Shown: positions 37,443 to 51,100 of the stretch, in pieces | Layout: each line of letters begins with the position of its first letter | How positions within the stretch are numbered: position 1 is the stretch's first letter | Position numbers and translations under genes: made by a program | NCBI GenBank assembly: GCA_024138025.1 | Contig: JAMXBD010000638.1 | Location: 558,001-622,000 of the forward strand | Source: Combretum micranthum | Taxonomy: Eukaryota > Streptophyta > Magnoliopsida > Myrtales > Combretaceae | Direction of reading: 5' to 3' | DNA length: 64,000 bases | Notes under the pieces: model-generated | The model's input: only the letters and a program-made list of their open reading frames with translations | Told to the model about the DNA's origin: nothing | Databases searched by the model: none

Positions 37443-37671
37443 TCACGATTTGAAGAAATATAGTTGAAAGTCTAAGAATATCCTGAGAGAAAGAAAGAGT
37501 TTACTGAAGTAATCGGCTAGCAAAGAGCATCACGAATGTCATTTTTTGGGAGAGGTGTCAATAAAAACAGTTTGAAAGAAAGAGAAGAAAGTGGCAGTAA
37601 AAAAAAATTCACAAAGAGATAATATCGATGATAGATTTGAGAAGTTTCAATCGGCCCTTAGTCTTTTAGTA
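37443..37671 (+). pseudogene. CACTA second gene, late exon, part 1
   Basis: It encodes an open, basic stretch including ESKNILREKEFTEVI, RASRMSFFGRGVNKNS, LKERKKVAVKKNSQRDN and DDRFEKFQSALSLLV, up to a solo LTR insertion at 37672. After that insert the same frame continues at 39332 and, after a second insert, at 55046. It has no named domain. It is placed in the Transposase_24-type gene by order and strand. A stop within the first part (GAAGTAATCGGCTAG) is present, depending on frame. Confidence 0.6.
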
Positions 37672-39326
37672 TGTTGGTCCCAAAAGAATAACCAAGAGGG
37701 GGGTGAATTGGTTATTTAATAAAATTTAACCTTTTTCAAATACTTAACCAAATTCATATCACTTAGTTAATCAAATTAAAATGGCTTTTAAACTCACTTG
37801 AAAACAAAAAACTTAAACACAAATAAAATTAATCAAAAATTCGGATAAAACAAGTTCACTTAAGTTAAACAAATGTTTAAAGTTGAGCTTCCAATTCACT
37901 TTCTGATTTAGTCTCTGAGTATGAAATTGTTTAGAAATTAAACTTCCAGTTACTCTCTGATTTAGTCTCTAAGTATGGAATTCGGCAAAAACTAACAACT
38001 AAATATGCATAAAATTAAAAGATAAGGTAAAGAAGAATGCAAAATTGATGTATAGTGGTTCCGCCTCGTGCATCAGTCCACTCTTCCAGCTCCAAGCCGG
38101 AGACTTGGTATTCCAACCCAGTATGTTCCACTATCCAATCAAGAAATGAGAGTACAAACTTGTTCAACTGCAATGAACTTCAATCACTCTGCTCAGCCTA
38201 TCTAGCTTCACCCAAGATATTTACTAATCTATAGAGAAAAATATCACTCTCACTCTTCTACAATCTCACAAAATCAAATGAGGAAAGAAGAATATGAAGT
38301 CTTCTCAAATTTTCGTGCTAGAAAAATAAATTTTGAAATGTCAGAATAAGCTCAATTGAATGCTGTAGGAGTTGCTGTAAATTGGATGCTTTTGTTTTCA
38401 CGCTTGTATATTTTCCTGTCTTTTCTTTTGATATTTGTTGATTTTCTTCAACGGCTAGAAAACAAACATTTTCCTTTATTCCTAATATCTCTTGTCTATT
38501 GAATTGAGTAATTTGAAATCTTCCAAATAATAAGGATCAAACTTGATCATGATCTATTTTCAACTAAAAAGATAAAGTTGAACGTTAAATATTAATCCTA
38601 TCTTTGTGTCTTGTTGGAGATATCAACTTACTGTGGATGGGTCTTTGAAAATTTGAACTTTATCGATCATATCATCCTCCAAAAATATTGTATTAATATC
38701 CCTTGAAGATTGGACAATATCTTACTGTTCATTATCCTCTTCTAATTCGAACTTCCAGCTTTGTAAAGATAAACTTGATTATGGATGCAGATCCCATAAA
38801 ATGCATCTTTATTGTCAGATCTGGGTTGAATCTTGTTCATGTATTAACATTGTTCTTGAATACGTGAGCTTCAATTTGCTGTCAAAACATTAAATCTTAT
38901 AATCCAATATAAGCTTGAATCCCCTGGATGTTTAACCAACTTTGTAGAATATATTTGAATGTATGACCCAAATACATTCAACTTTGGAGTTGGGTCTTCA
39001 AATCCATAAAGAATTAAAGAAAATCCAAATTCTTGAAATCTATTCATGAAATTTGTTTGATGTGTTCATAGGAAATTTTATTCTCTAATCTATCTTCTGA
39101 CCGTTATTAGTGTCTTATCAATCAGCAAATTACCTTCTGACTATTCATTTGTTATTGAATAAACTTTCTGAACACTTTTTGAATTACTTTCTGAGTTGAA
39201 TCTTTTTTGAAAAGTATTTTCATAAAACTTTGATCATTCTTAAATTTACTACACACTTAATAAATTTGTTAGTAATCACTTAATCCTTTTTGTTATCATC
39301 AAAACTCCTATTGAGAGAAATCAACA
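37672..39326. mobile_element. Solo LTR of an unrelated family, 1.65 kb
   Basis: The termini TGTTGGTCCC and AAATCAACA form a TGTTG/CAACA inverted repeat. Exact 5-bp duplications TAGTA lie at 37667-37671 and 39327-39331. Near the left end it has ACCAAGAGGGGGGTGAATTGG, a motif I know from many plant interspersed repeats of LTR type, and it shares nothing with families A-C. No coding region was found. The superfamily cannot be told from the sequence. Confidence 0.85.
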
Positions 39327-39331
39327 TAGTA

Positions 39332-39386
39332 CAAAGTAATTTAGGCTTAGTTATTCCTCCACAATTGCTTGATTTTTTACACCTTC
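39332..39386 (+). pseudogene. CACTA second gene, late exon, part 2
   Basis: These 55 bases between two LTR insertions encode QSNLGLVIPPQLLDFLHL. They are in frame with the exon piece before 37672 and with the piece after 55045, when each insert is removed with one copy of its target duplication. Confidence 0.65.
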
Positions 39387-40095
39387 TGTAAACCCCCAAA
39401 GTTTTGCGATTGGTTTAGTTTAAACCCTAATCGGAAAATCAACCGAAAACCCTAAAGTCAACAAAACCCTAGTTAGACGTAATAGTTTAAGTCCGACAAT
39501 CCCATGTTCGCAACCCTAAGAAAGTAAGTAAGAGATTAGTCTGTAGAATAGTTCGTAATAACATAAGAAAGCTTAAAAAGATCATATTCATAAAACCGTA
39601 AATAGTTCTGAACCCAAGCAGATACAGTTCTTGAAAAACGTGTCTCGGGGCTCAGAATAGTAAAAATATTCCAGATATACCATTAGATTCGTAAAAATGT
39701 AAGGTCTTCAAAAATATCAGTTTTACAATTTTTCGATAAATAAAAATATTAGATATCGCAGTTATACGCATATTTTCTTACTACCAGTACTTTATTAGTC
39801 ATATATACTTTACATAACACTATTCATTACTATTATACACTATTCATTTATCTCTACTTTTTCTAACACCTACTCTTACACTCCATACACCTATTATCTT
39901 TATTTTTTACCTTTCTCATAACTTTATTTCACTATTACTTTACTTATTATTACATTTAATCAACAAAAATACAAAAATAAAACTCTCTCTTCCCTCTCCC
40001 AAATAGTGGCCGGCACACCCCCCTTGTCTCTCTCTCTCTAATTTTTTTTTCAATTTTTCTTTATTTTAAATCACACAAAAGTCACTCCTCATTTT

Positions 40096-40106
40096 CCTAT
40101 AAATAC
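40096..40106 (+). promoter_or_regulatory. LTR TATA box (CCTATAAATAC)
   Basis: It lies 710 bases into the outer LTR, followed by CTCCCTCC. GTGGCCGGCAC lies about 90 bases upstream at about 40006-40016. Confidence 0.6.
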
Positions 40107-43100
40107 CTCCCTCCTCTTTCACTTCTTTCACACAATTATTACCCACAAATTTACTACCAAATCTCTCCAAAATTCTCCTCTCAACACTCTCTCCACATAC
40201 ACTCAAAACTCTCTCAAAATACTCTTAAACCACTTTCTACATATGTCACGCCCCGAAGGGTACCCTAAAAGTGGCAGTCCGCCACATACGGTATTAAAAC
40301 TTAAGAATGACTTCCCAAAGTCATGCGAAAGTTTTTAACACCATATGTAAGGCATCTATGACAACAATAGGAGACACCGGTGGGATGTATAGTTTGAGAT
40401 AGTAAATACGGCATACCAGAATCTAAATAAACATCAAATTTATCATTAAGAGAATATAATCCTTACATCATCTTAGGGGTTTTTCCCTTATAATTCTCCA
40501 AACAATCATAATAACAACTTAATCTTTCTCACAACAGAATAATACTAATACCAATAGACATTAAAAGATATTTAACCTAAGATCTTCAAAAGATTCCCAG
40601 AAGCTCCTTAAATCATAATTCCACCCGGGTATATGTAGTCCTTGTTCATGAAAGATATTAGTCTTGTACAACAAAGGTTTATTGGAGTATAAGCATAACT
40701 AGCTTAGTGAGAATATTCCTGAATCAACGTACTTGTATAAATAATTTCAAACAAGTTATTAACAAGCATATGAATGCATCAAACACATGATCAAGCAATA
40801 CATATAATCTATCGGAAATCATATGTTTGAATGGATTTACCCCTCCATTCTGGGTTAGGTGTTCCAGGCTCTTTAAGACCCAACTTAAAATCTAACTCAT
40901 GTAGTTTATTTCAAGCTCCTACTAGCCCATCACAAAATAGTTCTTTCATGCTCCTATCGCCCATCTTAAAATAGTTCTTTCAGGCTCCTATTGTCCATCT
41001 TGCAGATTTCTGGCTACTGCACACCCGGCTACTAATCCCTTGTCCCATCGAGAATAGCAGCTCATGCAATGAAATTAACTACGTGATATGCATGAATCAA
41101 TTAATATAATTTGCAGTATATTTTTATAGTAATTTAAAGGTGATCATAGAATTTTGCACACACTCCAACAGAATAATAGTAAAACATAAGTTTATTAACA
41201 ACGATTCATGCCTCAGTATGCTTAACATTCTTTCAACCAATATTATCATACATAATTCATTTCATCTTTTCCTACTTCTAGTGCCTCTAGCTACAAGCAC
41301 AACCAAGTACGAAAAAGGTAGGAAATAAACTCACTTGGCCATGAGAATCTATCTTTCTTACGGATGAGTTGATCGATAAATCCACTAATCAAAATAATCC
41401 TTTAGGTATGAATACTCCTCCTCGGGTTAGAATACCCATAATGAGTATTTCTTATGACTCTATGGCACTTATCAAAAACTATGTCATAAGATCGTTAAAA
41501 TTCGCGTAGAAGGTAATTCCAACTTAAAATGGCCATAACTTGGTCATTTTAACTCGGAATTGCGCTTATAATATATCGTTTTCTACCTCCTCGAAAAGAT
41601 CTATCCATTTCTAAGGTTATTTTTGTCATAAAAAGCCATTTGAGTTCCAAACTAACATGGTACAGAATAGTTACGAATTTATAGTTTTCAAAATATGGTT
41701 TTTCCAAACTTTTACTTTACTCAAAATTTCTTAAGAAAAATATATGGATATATAATATATATATATAGTTGAAAAATCCTTTGGACATATATTTATACTC
41801 ATATGTATGCATGATTTTGATAGTGTTGTCTTAATATTGATATTTCATAAACAATTTATCTTTAAGGATTTAAAAGACAAGACTTTTGAAAATTTCTCCT
41901 TTTTGAATTGTTAGAAGAAAAACAAAAATATATTTGAGTTGTTACGAGTAAATGTTTCATTATTATTTCATTTTCTTACTTTTCAAAAGTAAATTCGTTT
42001 TCAAAAATTTTGGTTCTTTAAGTTATCTACCAACTTTATTTCTCGTGATTGAAAATAAGCTTTTCAAAATATTCTCTAAGTTTCAGATATTTGAAGTTAT
42101 GTTAAATGTATGTTTTCCTTTTATTTTTATATTATTTCTCTTCTTTAGGAAATAAGTTTACCTTTAGACTTTACTTACTTGACAAATTTTATTTTTTTGA
42201 AATTGGTTTTTAAAATAGTGAGTTGATTTTATCTTGGTTTGAAAAACTTGTTTGACTTTTAATATTTGTCAAGTGTTAGAATAATTCCTTTAGATAAGGT
42301 TATAAGAAAAGCTTTCTTAATAAAGAATTGTTAATATTAGAACTTAGTAAAACTTCATAATACCAATATAAAATTCAAGTTTTGAAGATATTTCCATAGT
42401 ATGTGATTTTCAAAAAAATGAACCTATTAAAAGATATAGTTGAGTTCAAGTCTTTTATTCAAGACTAAAATTTTTATCTTGATGGGGTATTTAGTTTTTA
42501 AAAGAAATGAGTTCATTTTATTATTTTGAAGAAATATTACTCGTTCTTTTAGAATTTATGATTAACTTATCATTTGAAAAGAGCTTGTTCGAAAAGAAAA
42601 CTTAGATCTTTTTGTTGAAATTTCTTTTGTCAAGAAATCTAGTTTACTTTTTCTTTATTTAAGAAAGAACCCATTTTTATTTTTACTTAAGACAACAATA
42701 TTATAATCATGCATGAATATGTAGTAATGTAAAAGTAAGTATAAAACATAATAAGATAGAAAGAAAAAAATACTTATAAGTAAATAAACATAAATAAATA
42801 GTCACGCATTGGGAACCTTAGCTTCATCAAGGTATCCCGATCATATATTGGGAGCCTTAGCTTCATCAAGGAAACCCGGGACTAAGAATAGATTAGTCCC
42901 AAAAGAAAAGAAAAGAAAAGAAAAGAAAAGAAATTTGTTTTGACTTGATATGGACAAGTCTAAGACTAGAAAGACTAGTCTTAATAAATTGCATAGACAA
43001 GTAAATGAATAAATTGCAAGAGTTGAAAATAAATAAATAACAAATGAGCTTATATGCTCTAAATAAATATATATACATAGTATACATAATATTATATTAG

Positions 43101-43461
43101 AGCAAAAATAATAATAATAATAACAACATAATAACATAATGTAAAATAGGAATATGAACAAAAACAAAACATGAATATATCGTTGCTTTTTTAACTCATA
43201 TGAGCCTAACAAACATACACTAAGCTCATGCAAAGTTGTATGAATATGATGAAGAAATTTAAGTAGGATTTTACCTAAGGTTTAATGGAAGGTTTTGAAA
43301 AAGATGAATGGGTTTTGTATTTGATATTTTTCTTCTTGAAGTTGTAGGAATTGGTAGAGAGTATTTTGTGAGAGATTTGTTAGAGAGAGGTTTTGAGAGA
43401 GTATTTTGGTAAAGTTTTGTTATGTGAAATGAGTGGGTGAAAGAATGAAGGAGGAATGGGG

Positions 43462-43471
43462 TATTTATAGA
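43462..43471 (-). promoter_or_regulatory. LTR TATA box
   Basis: The minus strand reads CTATAAATAC, with ATGGCCGGCGC about 75 bases upstream in LTR sense (43540-43550). A further LTR is inserted only about 100 bases upstream of this box. Confidence 0.55.
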
Positions 43472-43568
43472 ATTTTTGGAGTGAATTTTGGATGTAATAA
43501 AATAAATTGAAAAGAAAAATAAAATAGAGGAGGGAAGAGATGGCCGGCGCAAATTTGGAGAGAGAGAG

Positions 43569-46500
43569 TGTCACGCCCCAATGAGTACCCTAAACGTGAC
43601 AGTCCGCCACACTCAATATTAAAGCTTAAGTATGACAACCTTAGTCATTTCCAAAAGCTTTTATATTAAGTGTAAGGCTTACTTTCACAATTTTAGAGGA
43701 CCATATATGGAATTATGAAGCTTAAGGAGATATAAAAACATATTAAGAAAAGAAGAATCACAATAATTATTTTCATGGCAAAACTTTACAAACTTAGGGA
43801 CAACTCCTAAATTACTAATCTATTATATAAATATATGCATGCTAATACTAGCTATTTTATCCAATTTCTAATGTTCAAGAGGATTACCTGCCCGCATGGT
43901 CCACGTGGCCTTAACCATAAGTACGGGAACTGCAAAAGATATCTATTGGGGTATAAGCTAATAGGCTTAGTGAGAACTATTTCCATAAATAACTTCTTGT
44001 AACAAGATTCAAACAAGTTGATTTAATCAAACAAATGTAATGCACAAGCACGTGGGCAAACAAGCATATAGCTTTCCGGGAACTATATGTTGAATGGATT
44101 TACGCCCTCCATTCGGGGTTTGGTGATACTTATCCTCAAAACAAGTAGTTTTAATAACAGAAAATTTAAGCTTGCGAGCACTCATCGCCAAGCATTCATT
44201 AAAAAGTTTTAAACTTGCGAGCACTCATCGCCAAGTATTCCGAATCTACTTGATTTGACCTTGCTTTCGGATCAACCGCCAAGCATATTCCATTAAGCCG
44301 CCAAGCAATCGCTTTCGGATCTCCCGCCAAGTGTTGCTTTCGACATGAGCTTACTATCCTTCTCACCCAAGGATAATAACCCAACCATGCAATGTGACTC
44401 ACTTCGTGGTATGCATGAGTTCATTAATTTATAAAGTCATAACATAATTATTTTCAACTTTATGGCGATCAAGGAATTTCACACAAATCAATATTAAACT
44501 AAAACAATCACTTAGAACAATTCGGCTTCGATATTCTTAGAATTCTTTCAAGGAATTATTTTACATGCATATCGGTTTATCTTTTCCTAACTCTAGTGCA
44601 ACTAATTTACAAGCACAACAAGTGTAGCATTTAATGGAAATAAACTCACGATGCCATTGTCGTCTATTCCTCTAAGCGGATGAGTCGTTCACACACTCCA
44701 CTTAATCGTAATAGTTCTGGGTAAAGGAATCCTTCCTCGGGGTCACCTAACCAAAGAAAATACCCACAATGAGTTTTTCTTGATGATTTTCTTGAATTTT
44801 GACAAAACAATGTCAAAGAACGTTAAAGTTCGTATGAAAGGAATGTTCCAACTTAAAATGGCCATAACTTGGTCATTTTAACTCGGAATCGCGCATATAA
44901 TATACCGATTTCTACCTACTCGAAAAGATCTACCCATTTCCAAAATTATTTCAACAAACAAGGCCATATAGGCTCTGAAAAAGCGACAAAATTCACCACG
45001 GATTTCCAAGTAAAAACAACTTTGGTTCAAGAAATCAAAATTTGTTTGATAAATACTTAGTTATCTATATAGTTGAAAAATTCTCTTTTTATAACTATAT
45101 AACTCATATTTAAGCATGCTCAAGTGTCTTGTTGTCCAATTTATTTTTCTTAGGTAAAACAATGTCGGGTTGAAGCTTTTCGGAAATTGTTTTTGTAAAT
45201 TTCTTTGAAATGAATACCTTGTTTTCTTTATTTTCTAAAAACGTTTTATGTTGGTTTTATTTATCTTTTCTAGTGACCTTTGAAAATAAAATTTTCTACT
45301 TTCTAAGTTACATTAATACTATATTTGAAGTTTTCTAGGAAATATGTTATTCTTCATTTTTCTTGTGTAAATTCCTTTGTTTACTTGTTTTGAAAAAATT
45401 CCTTACTTGATATTTCTCATTCTTTTTCTCTTGTCTCCTATTTTTCAAAAATAATCATCCATGCATGAAAATTTGTTTTCTTCATAAAAACAATGTGAAC
45501 AATTAAGGACTTTTTGTAGAAAAACTAATTTCTATAATCTTATTAACTTCTTCTTGTAACTTGAAAAGAAATAACTTTATTATTTTCAAACCATAAATTT
45601 TCTTTGCCTATTTGTTTGCAAAGGTCTTTACTTAAAAATTTCCTTAGTCATCCATCTTATTTTTCTTTCTTATGAAAAGAACCATTTTTGTCAACAAAAT
45701 ATTTTCTTTTGAAAATCAAGGTGAAATAATAAGGATCTAAGTGGCTTTTTAAAGTAAAAGTAGTTTATAAAATTATAGTGAGTTCTTTTTTTTTTTGAAA
45801 AGGAATGAGTTTATTTTGTGTTGCTTTATAGATTTTATACTTTACATAAACTTATTTCTAAGTGACAAAATTCTTCTTTTTGTTTAAATAAAATTATGGA
45901 CAACAATCTAAATGAACATGATTATGAGAATAATAATAACCAAAATAACATAAAGCATAATAATAAAGTCAAGTATTGGAGTCTTAGCTTTTTCAAGGCT
46001 CCCGGGACTAAGAAATAGACTAGTCCCATAATGAAATAAAATGAAAGGAAGAAAAACTTGTTTTGACTTGATGAGGACAAGTCTAAGACTAGAGACTAGT
46101 CTTAAAAACAACTTGGAATAAATAAAATGCATTGAAGTAAATAAATTGCATGAAAGGTAAATAAATTGCAAGATTATGAGCTTATATGCTCTAAATAGTA
46201 TATATAGCTATATAGATATAATAGATAGTTATGAACATAAAAGAGACATAAATGAACATAAGAGAGACATAAATGAACATAAGAGAAACATAAATGAGTA
46301 TAAAAGAAACATGAACATAAAGGAATTGTGGTTATGAACAAAAACAAAGTATGAACCTATTGTTGCTTTCTTAACCTTCATGGTTTTAGAAAACACACAC
46401 TAAGCTCATACTAAGTAGATGAACATGAAGAAAGCTTGGAAGATTTTCTTGAAGAAAGCTTACTTAAAGAGAGACTAAAGAGAGCTTTTCTTGTAAGAAC

Positions 46501-47282
46501 TTCTTGGAGAGAATTCTTGAGAGATTTTGAGAGAGTAATTTTAGTGTAGAAGTGGTGTGAAAGAAGTGAAAGAGGAGGGGGGTATTTATAGGAAAATGTG
46601 GAGGGATTTTTGTGTGATTAAAATAAAGAAAATTAAAACAAATTGAGGGAGAGAGAGGAGGGGGCGCCGGCCATGTGGGAGAGGGGGAGTGATTTATTTT
46701 TGACTTTTTGGAAATAAAAGATGTAATATGTAAAGTAGATGTGATATAAAGTTATGGAAAGGTAAAAAGTAAGATTATAGGTTATGTAGAGTGTAAGAAT
46801 AGGTGTAAGAAAAAGTAGAGATAAAAGAATAGTGTAGAATAGTAATGAATAGTGTAATGTAAAGTAGATATGACAATTAAAGTACCGGTAGTAAAAAATA
46901 CGCGTATAATAGCTATATCTGTTATTTTTACTTACCGAAAAATTACGAAACTGATATTTTTGGAAAACTTATATTTTTACGAGTCTAACGGTGTATTCGG
47001 AATATTTTTACTATTCCGGGCTTCCGGACACGTTTTTCGAGAACTGTGTCCGATCGGGTTCGAAGGACACCCGAATTTCGCGAAACTGAAATTTTTATAA
47101 AACCTATGGTTATTACGAGCTATTTAGCTAATTATCCAACTTCGTTTTCTAGGGCCAAAGAAAACGGCAATGCCGGATTTAGTTGATACGGTAAACTAGG
47201 GTTTTATTGACTCTTAGGGTTCCGTTTGACTTCCGGTTTAGGGTTTTATGCTAAACCGATTCCGAAAATTTAGGGGTTTACA
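43569..47282 (-). mobile_element. Doubly nested reverse solo LTR, family A
   Basis: This 3,714-bp element runs from TGTCACGCCCCAATGAGTACCC to TAGGGGTTTACA. The flanks GAGAG (43564-43568) and AAGAG (47283-47287) are a one-mismatch 5-bp duplication inside an AGAGAG run. It lies inside 40244-48083 in the same orientation. Its start resembles the ends of the 13195 and 39387 copies (a GGACCATATATGGAATTATGA block). The minus-strand TATA is at 46583-46593 with GCGCCGGCCAT near 46668. Short direct repeats 'cataaatgaacataagaga' occur at 46235-46300. Confidence 0.85.
46583..46593 (-). promoter_or_regulatory. LTR TATA box
   Basis: The minus strand reads CCTATAAATAC, about 690 bases inside the LTR start, downstream of a GGCCGGC motif. 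Confidence 0.55.
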
Positions 47283-48171
47283 AAGAGAGGGGGTATTTTG
47301 TTTGTTTTGTAACTTTTGTAAAGAAAAGAAATAAAGTATAAAGTTTGATATGAATAAAGTTATATTGGTAATGTAAAAAGTAAGAAAATAGATATGTAGG
47401 TAGTAAGAAATATGTATAAGAAAAAGTAAAGATAGTGAAATAGTAATGAATAATATGAATAGTAGACTAGACATATAAAATATCGGTAGTAATAAAAATA
47501 CGCGTAATCGAGCTATATCTGTTATTTTTAGTTACCGAAAAATTATAAAACTGATATTTTTGAAATCCTTGTTTAATTACAAGTCTTTTGGTGTTATCGG
47601 AATGTTTTTAATATTCCGAGCTCCGGGACACGTTTTTTGAGAACTAATCCCGTTTGAGTCCGAAGGACACTTGAAATTCGTGAATCTGATATTTTTATGT
47701 TACCCTATATTATTGTGAACTATATTAAGCTACTAACTTAGTTTCGTTTTCTAGGGTTTGAAAACGCGGGATTGTCGGAGTTGAAATTGTTTGATTGTTT
47801 GGTCTTTGTTGACTTTTGAAGTTCTGGTTTGACTAGGGTTAGGGTTTAATCCATCTTTACCCTAGAAATTGAGAGATTTAACCTAGGGATCGGATAGGCG
47901 GATCTTTTCATATACGGATTTTCGAATCGAACAATTATTGAACTTTCTATTTTTTGTTTTTGAAGATTCCCTCATGAATTTCCGTGATCGAAATTGTTTA
48001 AGGTTTGGTTTCAACTTGGGTCAAATTTTAGGGTTTCGATTTGGTATTCCCAAAACCATTATCGAAAAATTCGAGGGCTTACAACATACACAAAACCCAT
48101 TCACACATAATACTCCAAAATAGGGAAGCTTTTCTTTACAAATTCTTCTTCTCATGTTATGTAACTTTACA

Positions 48172-51100
48172 CATCATGCCCCGAAGGGTACCCTAAACGT
48201 GGCAGCCCGGCACATATAATATCAAGACTCGAGAATGACCTCCTTAGTCATGTAAAAGTATTAGTATTATATGTAAGGCGTCTAGCAAGGTAAGAGAAAA
48301 CGCTTTTGGGAAGTATGGTCTAAGCAAGTAAAAATGAACACACAAGAATCCAGAAATAAAATAGATCATAATATTAATAACCAAAGGTCTATTACATGAT
48401 TCTTACGGGCATACCCCTGCTAAATTGCAAAGATCGAAATAGTCTTTACAATGCTACATCAAAATATTTCAAAGGAATTCTAATATAATTCTTCAAGTAG
48501 ATTTCCTTCAAAAGCTCCAAAAGAAAACTTACACGGATATGATAATACCTTAGGTACAAAAACAAGTGTTCCTAAGAATGCAAATATCTATAGGGGCATA
48601 AGCTTATGGGCTTAGTGAGTAAATCCCAAAAATTCATACTTGAAGTAAAATATCAACCAAGTTTATTAGGTAAGCAAATGGGATGCAACAAACACATGAG
48701 CATACAAGACATATGACCTTCTGAGAATCATATGTTGAATGAATTATGCCCTTCATTCGGGGTTAGATATTCCGGCCAATTACGGCCACAACTTCTTTTA
48801 AAACATTTTTATAGATCTTACCGGCTCCTATACGCCATAAAAAATATATAGTTATTACTGACTCCTACTAGCCATCAATTTATATAGTTCTTACCGGCTC
48901 CTACTCACCACCTACATGATATACTGATTATGCCTACCACCACTATCATACACTTGTCCCACCAATTGTATAATAGCGAATGCAATTTGATTTAACATAT
49001 GAAGTGCATGCATAAATTCTTAATTAAAGTCTAGTTGTTTATATTTTAATTTCTTTTCAAGTGAGCAACCAATTTCAAACACTTCAATGTAATAATATAC
49101 ATACAACTTTATTACAAGAAATTTATGTTTCGATATACCTAATATTCTTTCAACATTTTATCATACAACTTCCATTTTATCTTGCATAAATTCCAATGCA
49201 ACTAAATTTACAAGCACAATCATAAGTATGAGAAATAAAAGGGAAGTAACTCATTCAGCCATGATGACACTTTTTTTATGATAGATGAGTCGATCGAGAA
49301 TTCTACTAATCGTAATAATCCTCCGGATACGTACACTCCTCCACAGGATCACCTAATCAAGAAGAATACCTTTAATGAGTATTTCTTGTTGATTCTATGA
49401 TACTTTTCAAAAACTATATCATAAGATCGTTAAAATTCGTATAGAGAGAAATTCCAACTTAAAATGGCCATAAACTCAGAATTGTGTATATAATGCACAG
49501 TTTTCTACCTGTTCGAAAAGATCTATCTAATTCTAAAACTATTTTCATCGAACTAAGTCATTTGAGCTCCGAAACAGTGGTGATCAGATTCACCATGAAT
49601 TTTCCAAAACTTACTTTTTCTTCTTTCAATAAAACTTGTGTCAAAGATATAGATATTATAATAGTTTTGAAAGACCTTTGAAATATATATATATTATATA
49701 TTCATTGACTCATTTTAAATCCATGAAATTTAATGAAGTTGTCTTAACCATAAATTTTTGGTAAAAGTAAAGTCTTCTAAACTTTGAGCTTGCTGGAAAA
49801 TTTCTCAAGTTATTTTAAATGAGTATTTTCTTTTCCTTAATTCCATCTCCTTAGTCTTTTTAAATTTTAAAAGAATGATTTTCATTTTTTCTAAACTCCT
49901 TATAGTTTAGTTTCTAATACTTTTTGAAAGTAGTAATGATTCTATATTTAAAGAAATGATTTCCTAAGTTGTTCATTAATCTTATTCCTTAAGATCATTC
50001 TATTTTTATGAAACGCAATTTCTTTGGAGTTTATCAAACTAGTCTATTTGAAATTCAAAGTATTGATGAAAAGTGAAGTTTAGTAAAACTTTTGTTTAAT
50101 CAAGAATTCCTTTTCATTTTATGACTTTGTAAAGTGTACATGTGTTTATTGAAAAAAATTTTCTATGTTCTTAAAATTTATAATGAACTCCTCTAGATTT
50201 CTAGAAAAGATTTGTTAAGATAAATTCCTAAGTTTATATGAAAAATTACTTCCTTCATAACAAATTTATTTTTAGAGAAGAACTTCTATTTTAATAAAAC
50301 TTTTACTTCTTAATCTTGTTGAGACAAAATCAATATGTTTATGCATGGTCATAAATATAAAATTATGAAAACATAAGAAAGTCATAATAAATAATAAAAT
50401 AAGCAAGTAAAGAAATATGTCAAGTATTGGAAACCTTAGCTTCATCAAGGTATCTCGGGACTAAGAATGGACTAGTCCCAAAAGAAATAAGGAAAAGAAA
50501 GCAAAAATTGTTTTGACTTGATGAGGACAAGTCTAAGACTAGAGACTAGTCTTAAAATAACATGAAATAAATAAATAAATTGCATTACTTGGAAGTAAAT
50601 AAATAACAATGAGCTTATATGCTCTAAAGATTATATATAAGTACATAATTATATCTAGTTATATATATATATATATATATATATAAGAGATTAACATAAA
50701 ATCAATAACAATATGAGCAAAAGTAAAATAACAATATAGAAATATATGAATACATATTCATGAATAAGAACGATACATGAACATAGTGTAGCTTCCATAA
50801 CATTAAGTTTAGGAAACTCACACCATGGTCATGTAAAGTTACATGACATGATAAGAAAGTTTTAAAGAAAATTCTTATCTAAAGTAAGAATTGTGGTAGT
50901 ATTTGCAGTATGAGAAGGTTTTGAGAGAAGATTTTGAGAGAGTTTTGGAATAGTAATTGGGAGGGGAATTGGAGAGAGTTTTGGGAGTGAAATTTGTGAG
51001 TAGAAGATGAGTAAATAAAGTGAAAGAGGAGGGAAATATTTATAGGAAAATGGAGAGTGATTTTTTAGTGATTTAATTAAAGAAAAATTGAAAAGAATAT

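Larger units (their letters stand above)
40244..48083 (-). mobile_element. Nested reverse solo LTR, subfamily A2
   Basis: It runs from TGTCACGCCCCGAAGGGTACCC to ATTCGAGGGCTTACA. Exact duplications ACATA are at 40239-40243 and 48084-48088. It is itself split by the LTR at 43569-47282. Net length is about 4.12 kb. It is the closest relative of the truncated LTR at 7362. Both have a duplicated 'accttagcttcatcaagg' block next to the hairpins (42815-42880 here) and an extra roughly 200 bases at the LTR start. The TATA box is at 43462-43471 on the minus strand. Confidence 0.9.

Noticed and set aside
40244..48083. A full retrotransposon with an internal region at 43569-47282
   Set aside because: The inner segment has its own LTR termini and near-matching 5-bp flanks and contains no gag or pol. 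It is another solo LTR.
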